Positions 37,920 to 46,973 of a stretch of DNA of 64,000 bases are shown piece after piece. The stretch comes from an uncultured Lachnospiraceae bacterium. Lineage in GTDB: Bacteria; Bacillota; Clostridia; Lachnospirales; Lachnospiraceae. The stretch is from NCBI GenBank assembly GCA_947631665.1, contig CANRMF010000007.1, positions 1-64,000 of the forward strand, read 5' to 3'. A program made the position numbers and the translations under genes. The notes beneath the pieces were generated by a model, which was not told where the DNA came from, searched no databases, and saw only the letters and a program-made list of their open reading frames with translations. Within the stretch, counting starts at the first letter, position 1, and every line of letters begins with the position of its first letter.

Positions 37920-38730
37920 TTATATATCCCGTGTGTCAAACAGCACCTTTGTGGGAGCATGCGTTCTTCTTTCTTCTATTGGTGGCAGTTTCATATAATC
38001 TCCATAAATACGGGACAATATCAGCCGGCTCTGCCGGGGTGCGTAATATTTTCTATTTTCAAAATCAACTAATACCGGTTCTTTATAATATTCTTTTGGT
38101 TCCGTTTCTTTCACATAACCATAGAAGCCTCCATAATTAATATAATAATCCCCCTTTCGGCAAGATGACGCCAAAAAGTCTCTGATTGCTGCAATCTTCC
38201 TATAAGACAATGGTTTTAACATCCATTCAAGAATTGCGTTTCGTCTGGATGGACTATCCAGGTGGAAAACTCTTTTGAAAATAATATACTGTATTTCCCG
38301 AATAAGTTTCCCACGAAAGTGATATATAAATCCACTATCCTTTTTAGAATAATGCAAGGGAAATATATCAATAAATATTCCTTTCATCTTTGTTTCCGTC
38401 ATATCTGTCGGTTCATCAAATAACGTATTCTTTTTTCGTACTTTTGCAAATGGAAGATAATAATTCGAATCTGTTGATGTATGATGTAGCATATATTGCC
38501 CCCCCCAATGCTCCATTTTGGCATAAGTGAAGAAATTTCCGATAATCATTGACAGGCATCTGTATATCAATATCATCATCCCATGGGATAAACCCCTGAT
38601 GTCTAACTGAACCAAGCAACGTTCCTCCACAGATATAGTATTTTAAACTATTTTCTACACAAATGCGGTGAACTTCATCAAGTATTTCCATCTCTACTTC
38701 CCATAACTTTTTTAATACTTCTTCTTCCAT
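37920..38730 (-). CDS. LicD-family phosphotransferase, phase OFF at a G8 tract
   Basis: LicD enzymes attach phosphocholine or similar phospho-groups to glycans. The N-terminal frame has YYICGGTLLGSVRHQGFIPW and the metal motif WDDDID; the C-terminal frame has KVRKKNTLFDEP, FIDIFPLHY and the closing KLPPIEERRTH. They separate at the G8 tract near residue 75. G7 joins NGALGG to QYMLHHTS and gives 269 residues, matching the intact paralogue at 46092 (272). In the present state a short, inactive peptide is expected. Confidence 0.9.
38499..38506 (-). repeat. G8 tract in a licD-type gene (OFF)
   Basis: Eight coding-strand G. G7 restores an 810-nt frame. The paralogue has VLGEDY here, without a tract. 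Confidence 0.97.
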
Positions 38731-38742
38731 AAGATTTCTCTC

Positions 38743-39756
38743 CTAATTGATGTGCTGACTTACTGATTTCTGATTCATTTCATCATCCACAATTCTTAGT
38801 ATATTCTTTAGTTCGCTTAAATCTGGTTCCGGATTCTCTTTTTCTTTTTGAATTTTCAAACCGATTTTACTATATAAAATCCTGTCCACTCCCCAAAGTC
38901 TTGCTCTTAGCTTATTCCATTTTCCTTTGTCATAACCTGCTTGGATCAATTTGTTAGCTCGTCTCACTGTCAAATCCGATGAAAATTCTTTCTGAAGTAA
39001 TGCAAAAAAACTCAAATCGTCCTGATGTATTTTTTCTATCCAAGTAAAATCCCCCCTTGTTGATATTCCGCTTCCAAATTCATAGCAAAGAACATACTCA
39101 TCCATAAACAATATCTTTTTTCTGTCCATGACAGGATATATCCCACTCAAATCTTCCGAATAAATTATATTTCCTAACATTTTGTTCAAACATTTCAAAT
39201 AATATTCTCTATTCCATGAATAAACTGCCCCCAATATGCGATCCTGATATATCATTAGGTGTCTTTTCAATTGATTCCAGCGGTTTTTATTTTTGTAATA
39301 TGGGCGATATGAATACGGATTTGATTTATGATAAGTTTTCAGTTCATGATCTGCATAACTATAATATACAGCTCTTCCAAAAGAAAAATATGCCTCCTCA
39401 TCCTGCATAGCATCTGCTATCCGCAATAATGTGTCGCGAGAATATAATAAATCTCCCGGAGAAATCACATGAACATATTTGCCTTTGGCATGTTCAACTC
39501 CTAAGATGGAATTTGCTACTGTTCCTCCATTTGTCTTATTTTTTACCAAACAATAATTTGTAAAATGTCTTTTTTCAAAATATTCCTGAATTTCCGTAAA
39601 GTAATCCCTTTCTGACGCATCATCGGAAATCACCACATCAAACTCTATTCCTCTCTGCATAATAATAGACTCTAGTGTTCTCAACATCGCATCTAACTTT
39701 TGATTATATTGTAATACTACTACAGAAATTTTGCATTCTTCCATAACATCCTCCAA
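38743..39756 (-). CDS. Family 2 glycosyltransferase
   Basis: A 337-residue cytosolic GT-A enzyme: ISVVVLQYNQKLDAMLRTLESI, VVISDDASER and HVISPGDLLYS. Strong paralogue of the GT2 at 32311. It has a G6 run (39051-39056, STRGDFTW) at the position of the paralogue's G8, probably too short to switch often. Intact. It follows the flippase gene and precedes the licD-type gene. Confidence 0.9.
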   Translation of the reverse strand: MEDVMEECKISVVVLQYNQKLDAMLRTLESIIMQRGIEFDVVISDDASERDYFTEIQEYFEKRHFTNYCLVKNKTNGGTVANSILGVEHAKGKYVHVISPGDLLYSRDTLLRIADAMQDEEAYFSFGRAVYYSYADHELKTYHKSNPYSYRPYYKNKNRWNQLKRHLMIYQDRILGAVYSWNREYYLKCLNKMLGNIIYSEDLSGIYPVMDRKKILFMDEYVLCYEFGSGISTRGDFTWIEKIHQDDLSFFALLQKEFSSDLTVRRANKLIQAGYDKGKWNKLRARLWGVDRILYSKIGLKIQKEKENPEPDLSELKNILRIVDDEMNQKSVSQHIN

Positions 39757-39771
39757 AGAAATTTAAGTATT

Positions 39772-41295
39772 TTATTTTTTCCTTTTCTTCTTTATTGCAG
39801 TTATCACAGCCGCTCTCTCATTTTTGTTTGTTGTGATGAAGAGACACAGGATTCCTCCTATCGCTGCTGTAATTCCTGCTGCAATAATCAACGTAATCCA
39901 ACTGTTTACTGTAATTCCTCTGCTTACTATTTTACCTATAATACAAACAACAATCAAATTAAGCACGCAATTAAACGCTTCTGGGAAAAATGTCCACCAC
40001 TTTTGCCCAATAATTCTTGCTCCAACCGGAAGATGAAATACCAGTGAAAGGCAGATAGAACACAATGTACTGACTCCCGCTACTGCATACACGCCAAGAT
40101 TTGTAACTCTTACAGTCAGATATGTTAATGAAAATGATACAACTCCAAATACAATCATTGCCTTGGAACTAGTTCGCACTTTATTTGTTACACCAAATAA
40201 ATAATAAATGGATTGCAGAGGTCCAGACAAACAGGTATTAATCACAGTTAAAATAGACAGTATCTGCAACATCTTCGCGTTCTGCCCCGGAACCCACAAT
40301 GCAAAAAAACTGCTTCCGAAGACAATCAGTATTGCATTTGGAATAGAAGATGTAATACTATTTACTTTCATAGATAATTTTACTGTTCGCACCACTTCTT
40401 CTATTTCACCCTTTGCATAACTGATTAAAATCTGTGGGCAGAATACATCCGCTACTGCAGTGATAAAAGTGACTATAAAATTCGGCACTGTTTTTGCGAT
40501 AGATAAAATGCCCATGTGACTTGAATCAATTAACAAGTTTGTCACCAATAAATCTAATCCCGATTCCAAAATCTGACTTAACCTGGTAATTGATGTCCAA
40601 ATTCCCGACATAACAATTTCTTTAATGGAATAAAAGTCAAAATATTTTTTACTAATATGCAACTGTGGCAGCAGTTTTTTGGTAAACTGAATATGCTTCC
40701 AATATGTATATATGGTACATACGACACTCGCCAGCCCGATAAACCATAATTTTGGTCCAAAAACAAAAAATAATCCACCTAACAGCACTGCACGTAATAA
40801 ATCAGAAATAATTTTAACCCTTGAGGAAAGATCCAACCGGTTTTTCAGATATGCCGCATTTCCAAAAGTTCCCAAAATAATACTTAAATAAAAATTCAGG
40901 AAAATAAATCCCCATAAAAGCTGTACTGTCGGCACCAGATTTTTTGAAATATCAACAATATTTTCCAGAAATGCGATAACAAAGATGGATGGCAACAATA
41001 AAATCAGAGACATTGCAACATTTGCAAAGACTACAGAAGTAAATGTTTTATTAAATCCTTCTTCATCATTACTATAAAGTTTCATTGCCAGAAATCTTCC
41101 GGTCATGGAAGTTAAGGCGATTGTCATAATTTGTGCATATCCGACAAAATTATTTCCCAGACTGACAAAACCATAAGCCTCTTCTCCCACATTATTGACA
41201 ATATAAGGGGTCACAAAAAAACTGACTCCCATGGAAACCGCAAAAGACAACAGTTGTGCGAACATATTAATTGCAAATTGTTTTTTATTTTTCAT
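39772..41295 (-). CDS. wzx: Wzx-type polysaccharide flippase
   Basis: Moves lipid-linked repeat units across the membrane. The 507-residue polytopic protein of the MOP superfamily has about 14 helices: INMFAQLLSFAVSMGVSFFVTPYIV at the start, GEEAYGFVSLGNNFVGYAQI after it, and a basic C-terminus (KKKRKK). No G tract occurs, which fits an invariant function. Its presence indicates Wzx/Wzy-dependent assembly. Confidence 0.9.
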   Translation of the reverse strand: MKNKKQFAINMFAQLLSFAVSMGVSFFVTPYIVNNVGEEAYGFVSLGNNFVGYAQIMTIALTSMTGRFLAMKLYSNDEEGFNKTFTSVVFANVAMSLILLLPSIFVIAFLENIVDISKNLVPTVQLLWGFIFLNFYLSIILGTFGNAAYLKNRLDLSSRVKIISDLLRAVLLGGLFFVFGPKLWFIGLASVVCTIYTYWKHIQFTKKLLPQLHISKKYFDFYSIKEIVMSGIWTSITRLSQILESGLDLLVTNLLIDSSHMGILSIAKTVPNFIVTFITAVADVFCPQILISYAKGEIEEVVRTVKLSMKVNSITSSIPNAILIVFGSSFFALWVPGQNAKMLQILSILTVINTCLSGPLQSIYYLFGVTNKVRTSSKAMIVFGVVSFSLTYLTVRVTNLGVYAVAGVSTLCSICLSLVFHLPVGARIIGQKWWTFFPEAFNCVLNLIVVCIIGKIVSRGITVNSWITLIIAAGITAAIGGILCLFITTNKNERAAVITAIKKKRKK

Positions 41296-41296
41296 G

Positions 41297-41899
41297 TTAA
41301 TCTCCAGTAACTATTTTTTTAATAATCTTTTCTTTTTTATTGTAGTATAATGAGCCCTTCGGAACATTTCCTTTGACTACGCTGCCGGCTGCAATGATAC
41401 AATTATCACCGATGGTAGTTCCTTTTAAAATGGTTACATTGGCTCCAATCCAAACATTATTTCCTATCACAATTTTATCTGTCGTGAATTGATCCCATCG
41501 CTGTTTTCCCTCAGGCTTAAAAACATGATCATGGTCAAAAATACATACATTCGGCCCAATATCTGTATCATGACCAATCACAATATGTTCTAAACCCACA
41601 ATCATACCATTTCTTCCAACATAAGTCGCAGGGCCGATTTCAATCCTTCCCCTTAAAGCATCGATTTGTACATTCTCCATTAACTTTACATATTCATTTA
41701 AACAGACATTTCCACCTTCTCTGGAAATGATTTTCGTATTTTGTTGTATCGTTACCATTCCGTTGATTTGCACCCCCCCCCGGGTGACGGTAAAGATTTT
41801 TTTCCCTCTTCCCTTAAGAAAATTGACGCCTTTATACTCAGTGTTCGTTCCAATGCTATAATACTTCTGTCTCAATTTATGATATATTTTTTTCATCAT
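41297..41899 (-). CDS. Left-handed beta-helix O-acetyltransferase, phase ON (G9)
   Basis: A 200-residue hexapeptide-repeat acyltransferase of the maltose/galactoside O-acetyltransferase group: catalytic HDHVF loop in NVCIFDHDHVFKPEG, then IGNNVWIGANVTILKGTTIGDNCIIAAGSVV. It acts in the cytosol on sugars or lipid-linked units with acetyl-CoA. The G9 tract near residue 39 encodes VTRGGVQI and is in frame. The stop abuts the flippase start. Confidence 0.9.
   Translation of the reverse strand: MMKKIYHKLRQKYYSIGTNTEYKGVNFLKGRGKKIFTVTRGGVQINGMVTIQQNTKIISREGGNVCLNEYVKLMENVQIDALRGRIEIGPATYVGRNGMIVGLEHIVIGHDTDIGPNVCIFDHDHVFKPEGKQRWDQFTTDKIVIGNNVWIGANVTILKGTTIGDNCIIAAGSVVKGNVPKGSLYYNKKEKIIKKIVTGD
41773..41781 (-). 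repeat. G9 tract in an O-acetyltransferase gene (ON)
   Basis: Nine coding-strand G (CGG GGG GGG GTG with the preceding CCC), in frame, before the catalytic part. Confidence 0.97.
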
Positions 41900-43019
41900 G
41901 TTCGAGAACCTCCATAATTGCTTTCATTCTTTCATCATATGAAATAATTTTTTGTCTATGTAATATTTTATCTTGATAATATTTTTGAAGTTCTCTGTTC
42001 TGTAGCACTTTTTGAATGCCTTCACATATTGCTTCTACACTGCAGTCTATCACAATTCCAAATTCTGACTTTTCTCCAAGCAATTCCGGCACTCCCGAAC
42101 AATTTGTCGCAATAATCGGTTTTCCCAACACTGCTGCCTCCTGACTTACCAGAGAATATCCTTCATATCTCGAAGTAGACAAAAACCAATCGGCCATCTT
42201 TAAATATTTATACGGGTTTTCCTTGCTTCCTGGAATATATATATTTTGTATTGATTTTTCTTTGATAATCTTCCGGTATTTTTCCAGTTCCGGCCCTTCT
42301 CCTAAAATCAGAACCTCAAATTGATTTTCATATTGTTTTAATCTATCGACAGCTTCAATTAATAAATCATACCCCTTTTGATAATGCATTCTACCAATAG
42401 TGACGAAAAGAATCCTATGAGCTTTTTTTTCAAAATCCTCCACCGGTTCCTCTGCTTTTTTTAAAATTCTATTTTTGTCAATTGGATTATACCGAACGAC
42501 AAGATTACCTGTATCTCCAACAATGTGGCATACGCTTTTCCTGACTTTTTCAGAAACGCAGATAATCTTTCTGTATTTCATCATACATTTGAATTCCTGC
42601 TCCGGAGTTCTATAAATCCATTTTGTCCAGTGCATTCCCTCAAAATCGACATGTATCCATCCCACTTTATTCTTGCAGGTAATAATTCTTGATAAAAACA
42701 ACATGCTGGCGCCTTCCTTGATGGCGATTACTAAATCAAAAAAAGACAAATTGAATTTTATCAAATAAAAGAGACTACTTATTTTAAATCTTATTCTTTC
42801 TATATGCCGTACAATGCGGTTACTATTTCCGCCCGGATTTCCAGATATCCAACAATAATGTATTTTATCAGAATACAATTCCTTAAATTTCTTATCTTTA
42901 TAAAGTGTCGCAACTGTAATTTTATAACCTTTATTTTCCAATTGCTCTACGACATCATGTAAAACTCTTTCCACACCTCCGCCGTGCAAAGTATTATTCA
43001 TAACCAATACTTTTTTCAT
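41877..43019 (-). CDS. Family 4 glycosyltransferase
   Basis: A 380-residue GT-B enzyme: LHGGGVERVLHDVVEQL at the acceptor side, TIGRMHYQKGYDLLIEAV and the donor motif TSRYEGYSLVSQEAAVLGKPIIATN (E-x7-E). The ATG at 43019 (MKKVLVMNN) is chosen for TAGGAGCAG 6 nt upstream. It contains an in-frame T8 run at 42423-42430 (+ strand) yet is intact, which shows that A/T runs of this length are not disrupted. No G tract. Confidence 0.92.
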   Translation of the reverse strand: MKKVLVMNNTLHGGGVERVLHDVVEQLENKGYKITVATLYKDKKFKELYSDKIHYCWISGNPGGNSNRIVRHIERIRFKISSLFYLIKFNLSFFDLVIAIKEGASMLFLSRIITCKNKVGWIHVDFEGMHWTKWIYRTPEQEFKCMMKYRKIICVSEKVRKSVCHIVGDTGNLVVRYNPIDKNRILKKAEEPVEDFEKKAHRILFVTIGRMHYQKGYDLLIEAVDRLKQYENQFEVLILGEGPELEKYRKIIKEKSIQNIYIPGSKENPYKYLKMADWFLSTSRYEGYSLVSQEAAVLGKPIIATNCSGVPELLGEKSEFGIVIDCSVEAICEGIQKVLQNRELQKYYQDKILHRQKIISYDERMKAIMEVLEHDEKNIS

Positions 43020-43037
43020 AACTGCTCCTATAAACAT

Positions 43038-43955
43038 TCATTTCCGTTTTTTTACAACTACTCGCTCTTCACACTTATTTTTTTCACTGTCTTTCTTCAA
43101 TTTAATATAAATTTTTAAACTACGAATCTGTTCTTTCCACGAAAACAAAATCTGCTCATAACCTTTTTCTTTCATCGTATTAAAACTAGCGTGATGATTA
43201 TGAATTACTTTCACTGCCGGATTGTATAACATCAGATATTTATTTTCTCTACAATATTCGTACAAAATATATTCTTCATTATAAAGGAAAGTTTCCGGGT
43301 AAAAAATCCAGTCCATCTTTTCTGTAAACTTCTTCGAAGCAATAATACAACATCCGTGCAGAACAATATTTTTCTCTGGTTTCTCCCCCCCCTTTTTTGT
43401 CAAAAGACTCTGTTTGTTCAAAGAATATTCAGACTTATATTTTTTTAAATGAATTTCTGATAAAAACAATTTCACTCTCGTCTTGAAAAGTTGTCGTTTA
43501 AACCCTCTCAACCATTTTTTTGCCTCGATCAAACTGGGTGCTCTATCATTTAGCGGATTACTGTGAGTTGTTTCGGAAGAATTAAGTATATCCGGCCCCA
43601 ACAAAGCAAAAGGTACTTCTTCGTATATCTGATAAAGTTTTTTTACAAAATCATTCTGAATAAATATAATATCACTGTTTACCAACACGATAAAATCTGC
43701 ATTGTATTTTTCTTTTGCATATCTATATCCCACATTATTTCCTTTGGCAAACCCCAGATTTGTATCATTTAACACGATATCCACATCTGCATCCTTTTGA
43801 TATCTTTCTGCTAATATATGTCCCGTATGATTAGGAGAAGCGTTATCTACCACTATTATTTTTTTCTCCGCTTCATCCATTGCTTTAATTGACTCGATAC
43901 AGGTCTCAGTTTCATTGATTGCATTATAATGTAATATTACAAAACAAATTTTCAT
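43038..43955 (-). CDS. Family 2 glycosyltransferase (rhamnosyltransferase-like), phase ON (G8)
   Basis: A 305-residue GT-A enzyme of the WbbL type: FVILHYNAINETETCIESI, IVVDNASPNHTG, DTNLGFAKGNNVGYRYA and VNSDIIFI (DxD variant NSD). The G8 tract near residue 188 encodes LTKKGGEKPEK in a basic loop; in frame. Confidence 0.9.
   Translation of the reverse strand: MKICFVILHYNAINETETCIESIKAMDEAEKKIIVVDNASPNHTGHILAERYQKDADVDIVLNDTNLGFAKGNNVGYRYAKEKYNADFIVLVNSDIIFIQNDFVKKLYQIYEEVPFALLGPDILNSSETTHSNPLNDRAPSLIEAKKWLRGFKRQLFKTRVKLFLSEIHLKKYKSEYSLNKQSLLTKKGGEKPEKNIVLHGCCIIASKKFTEKMDWIFYPETFLYNEEYILYEYCRENKYLMLYNPAVKVIHNHHASFNTMKEKGYEQILFSWKEQIRSLKIYIKLKKDSEKNKCEERVVVKKRK
43385..43392 (-). repeat. G8 tract in a GT2 gene (ON)
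   Basis: Eight coding-strand G, in frame, in a lysine-rich loop. Confidence 0.97.
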
Positions 43956-43959
43956 TTTT

Positions 43960-44937
43960 CTAATCTCTTTCTCTATTCTTTCTTGATTTTAAGAAAAAAA
44001 ACAATGGCGCACAGATAATAAACAATCTATATTTTAATAACTGTTTTCGATATTGTCGAATCCATTTCTCTCGGTTTAAAATATCTTTAATCTTATTTTT
44101 AATTTGCTTTTGATAGACTTTTCCATACTTCAAACTGGAAAGTTTTTGATAATGTCCCGTAAGACGTTCCATCCATGCAAAACACGCTTTTTCTTTTAAT
44201 TTATAGTAACCTTTTTCTTCAAAATAACGAACTCTACTTTCAAAAGCTTTAAGTTCATCCATTTTTTTTAAACTATAATTTTCCCTCACGATACTGTCTG
44301 TTCTTTGAAAATAATAAAGTAGTTTCTCATGTGTATATGAAACAGTATTTACCAAATCTAATATTCTGTGGAATATATAATTATCTTCAAAATTTACTCC
44401 CTCTGGGTAACGTATCGTATCAAAAATCCATCGCGAGTACAATTTATTCCATGCTTCTACCCAGTAAATTTGTTCAAAAGGTTCATGAAATAAATTTTCC
44501 ATTGCTTCAAAACCCGTATGTACCTCGATGTTGGCATCCCCAACTGGATATAAGCGAAAACTTTCATCATAAATTTGTCTGTATCCACAAACTGCCATAT
44601 CCGCCTTGGTAGATAATATTAGTTCATGTAATTTTTCATACATTTGAGGGTGGATATAATCATCAGAATCTACACATCCAATATATTTCCCTCCTGCAAT
44701 GTCAATCCCACTGTTTCTTGCACCTGACAACCCCCTATTCGTCTGATGAATCACTTTAATTCTATAATCTATTTTCTTGTATTCATCGCATATGTCTCCA
44801 CTCCGGTCTGTAGAACCATCATCAACCAAGATAATCTCAAGGTTTTTATAGGTTTGGTTTAAAATGGAATCTACACATCTCTTTAAATATCTTTCCACGT
44901 TATAAACCGGAACAATTACCGATATTAAATCATCCAC
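43960..44937 (-). CDS. Family 2 glycosyltransferase
   Basis: A 325-residue GT-A enzyme: ISVIVPVYNVERYLKRCVDSI, ILVDDGSTDRSGDI, RGLSGARNSGIDIA and CVDSDDYI, typical of capsule GT2 enzymes. A T8 run (44262-44269, + strand) is present without frame disruption. It overlaps the upstream GT4 gene by 8 nt. Confidence 0.92.
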   Translation of the reverse strand: MDDLISVIVPVYNVERYLKRCVDSILNQTYKNLEIILVDDGSTDRSGDICDEYKKIDYRIKVIHQTNRGLSGARNSGIDIAGGKYIGCVDSDDYIHPQMYEKLHELILSTKADMAVCGYRQIYDESFRLYPVGDANIEVHTGFEAMENLFHEPFEQIYWVEAWNKLYSRWIFDTIRYPEGVNFEDNYIFHRILDLVNTVSYTHEKLLYYFQRTDSIVRENYSLKKMDELKAFESRVRYFEEKGYYKLKEKACFAWMERLTGHYQKLSSLKYGKVYQKQIKNKIKDILNREKWIRQYRKQLLKYRLFIICAPLFFFLKSRKNRERD

Positions 44938-46063
44938 TCTGATTTCTCCTACTTTTTATATGACTTAAATAATAGTTCTGCACTTCCGCTGCAACATTTT
45001 TTATATCAAATCCGGATTTAACAACTTCCTTTTTGCCTCCCTCTCTAATAAATCCATCCAATGTATTCTGCATCATCTGCGCCCACTGACTCGGTGAACT
45101 TTCCAATGATAGATACTTGATGTACTCTGTCACACCTATTTGCTGTGTGATGTGGTCTGACACAAAACATGGTAGCCCCGCAGCTTGTGCTTCCACCAAT
45201 ACGACCGGTAAGCCCTCATAAAATGAAGGAAGCAAAAATGCATCCATCGCCTGATACATCTCATAAACATTAGGGATTGTTCCCAAAAAAATAACGAAAT
45301 CATCCAATTTTTTAGAATGAACATAATGTTTGATTTCCTGCTCTAAAATTCCACTTCCAACTACAAGCAATTTTGAATCTGGATTGCTTTTATAAAATTG
45401 TTCAAAAACGTCAATCATAAAAAAGGGATTTTTTTGAGTCCGTAGATTCCCAACGAATCCTATCAGTATTTCGTTTCCCAGTCCCATCGTTTCCCTGATT
45501 TTCTGACGAATCTGAGGATTGTAGTCGTACTGCTGTACATCAATACCATTTTTAATCCATAAATATTTTTTATTCGGGAACATAAAATCCGCTGCTATGT
45601 CTGAGCATGCGAAATATGCCGTTGGATATTTCGCAATTTGCTTTCGAACAATATAATTTCTAATCTTTTCTTTTATGCTTTTTTCTGCTTCAGCAGCACT
45701 GTTATGAGAATGTAAAATTCTAATTGGGATTCCGACCTTTTTTGCATCTTTTAATAATTTCGCATAAAGAAAATTCGCATGTACATGTACCCCAACAATT
45801 TCCGGATGGTCTTTTAAAAAATTTATAAAACAAGTTCTTGCTTTCTGATAATTTTCCCTTTGAGAATATAATATCCGAAAAACCCTGCCTCCCATCCGCT
45901 CAATTTCGTCTTCATAAACCAATCTTCCCAAATCATGATTTTCAAGAAAATCAAATTGTACCTTACGTCTGTCAATATTACGATATAAATTCATAATAAA
46001 TGTTTCAATGCCGCCACGGCCTCCGAGTAATCCCCAGTGTAAAATTCTAATAGGCTTTTCCAT
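44930..46063 (-). CDS. Family 4 glycosyltransferase
   Basis: A 377-residue GT-B enzyme: RILHWGLLGGRGGIETFIMNLY, GFVGNLRTQKNPFFMIDVFEQF and LPSFYEGLPVVLVEAQAAGLPCF (E-x7-E). The frame is open to 46108, but GAGGAATTC before the ATG at 46063 and the family start decide. The GlyGlyArgGlyGly near the N-terminus is not written as a homopolymer. Confidence 0.92.
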   Translation of the reverse strand: MEKPIRILHWGLLGGRGGIETFIMNLYRNIDRRKVQFDFLENHDLGRLVYEDEIERMGGRVFRILYSQRENYQKARTCFINFLKDHPEIVGVHVHANFLYAKLLKDAKKVGIPIRILHSHNSAAEAEKSIKEKIRNYIVRKQIAKYPTAYFACSDIAADFMFPNKKYLWIKNGIDVQQYDYNPQIRQKIRETMGLGNEILIGFVGNLRTQKNPFFMIDVFEQFYKSNPDSKLLVVGSGILEQEIKHYVHSKKLDDFVIFLGTIPNVYEMYQAMDAFLLPSFYEGLPVVLVEAQAAGLPCFVSDHITQQIGVTEYIKYLSLESSPSQWAQMMQNTLDGFIREGGKKEVVKSGFDIKNVAAEVQNYYLSHIKSRRNQSG

Positions 46064-46091
46064 ATGAATTCCTCTGTTCTCCAAAAATAAC

Positions 46092-46910
46092 TTACTTTCC
46101 CTGCTCAAAAATTATTTTTTTCGGTGTATGTGTTCTTCTTTCTTCTATTGGAGGTAATGTCATATAATCTCCAAACTCTGCTGTAAGCACCTTGTCCCAT
46201 TCGCGTGGAACAAAAAAGTTTTCTCCCTCAAATTCCATAATATCCGGAACCCAACCTCCCCACCAATCAGCCGGGGTTGTCGATTTCATATAATCAAATT
46301 CACTCCCATAACTGGTCAAAAACTCTGCACTCTCTTTTTTCCCACACGAAGCAATCTTGTCTCTGATTTTGGCAATTGCCCTGACAGTTAAAGGTCTTGT
46401 GATACAAAATAACATTTTATTTCCAACAGACGCTGTTCTTAGATCTAATGCTCTTACCATCACCAGATGACTGAACGCCTTTACCAATTTCCCGCGTAGG
46501 TGAAAGAGAATCCCTCCCTTTTTCTTACAATAATCCATTGGATAAATATCAATGTAAATGCCCTTATTGCAGTTTTGATTTTGAAATGCCGGTTCATCAA
46601 ACAATGTATTATTTTTTCTTACTTTTCCAAAGAACAAATGGTAGTTTGAATATGTACTGATATCCTGAAAGCTATAGTCTTCTCCAAGAACACCCTCCTT
46701 ACACAATTTAGCAAACTCCTCATAGTCTTCTCTAGGCATAATAATGTCAATATCATCATCCCAAGGGATAAATCCTTTATGCCTGACTGCCCCAAGTAAT
46801 GAGCCTGCCCACAGATAATAGGTTAATTGATGTTCTATACAAATCTTGTGAACTGTCTTTAATATTTCTAACTCTACATTATGTAATCTCGATAAAATTT
46901 CATTATCCAC
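46092..46910 (-). CDS. LicD-family phosphotransferase (intact paralogue)
   Basis: A 272-residue LicD protein: YYLWAGSLLGAVRHKGFIPW, WDDDID, KVRKNNTLFDEP, YIDIYPMDY and LPPIEERRTH. It probably transfers a phospho-group (choline, ethanolamine or similar) to the glycan. The frame is open to an ATG at 46967, but a GTG at 46910 with GGAGGAAGG 8 nt before it is the better start. Unlike its paralogue at 37920 it has no G tract. Confidence 0.9.
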   Translation of the reverse strand: MDNEILSRLHNVELEILKTVHKICIEHQLTYYLWAGSLLGAVRHKGFIPWDDDIDIIMPREDYEEFAKLCKEGVLGEDYSFQDISTYSNYHLFFGKVRKNNTLFDEPAFQNQNCNKGIYIDIYPMDYCKKKGGILFHLRGKLVKAFSHLVMVRALDLRTASVGNKMLFCITRPLTVRAIAKIRDKIASCGKKESAEFLTSYGSEFDYMKSTTPADWWGGWVPDIMEFEGENFFVPREWDKVLTAEFGDYMTLPPIEERRTHTPKKIIFEQGK

Positions 46911-46973
46911 AACTACCTTCCTCCATCTGTCATCTGTATTGATATAATTTGCATAAAGCAGACTCAAAAGAAA

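Noticed and set aside
39051-39056. G6 run in the GT2 gene as a twentieth switch
   Set aside because: The frame is intact and six G is probably below the length at which slippage is frequent; it is noted only for comparison with its paralogue.
46110-46967. Upstream ATG of the intact licD-type gene (46967)
   Set aside because: No RBS precedes it, while GTG at 46910 has GGAGGAAGG at good spacing and matches the family start.
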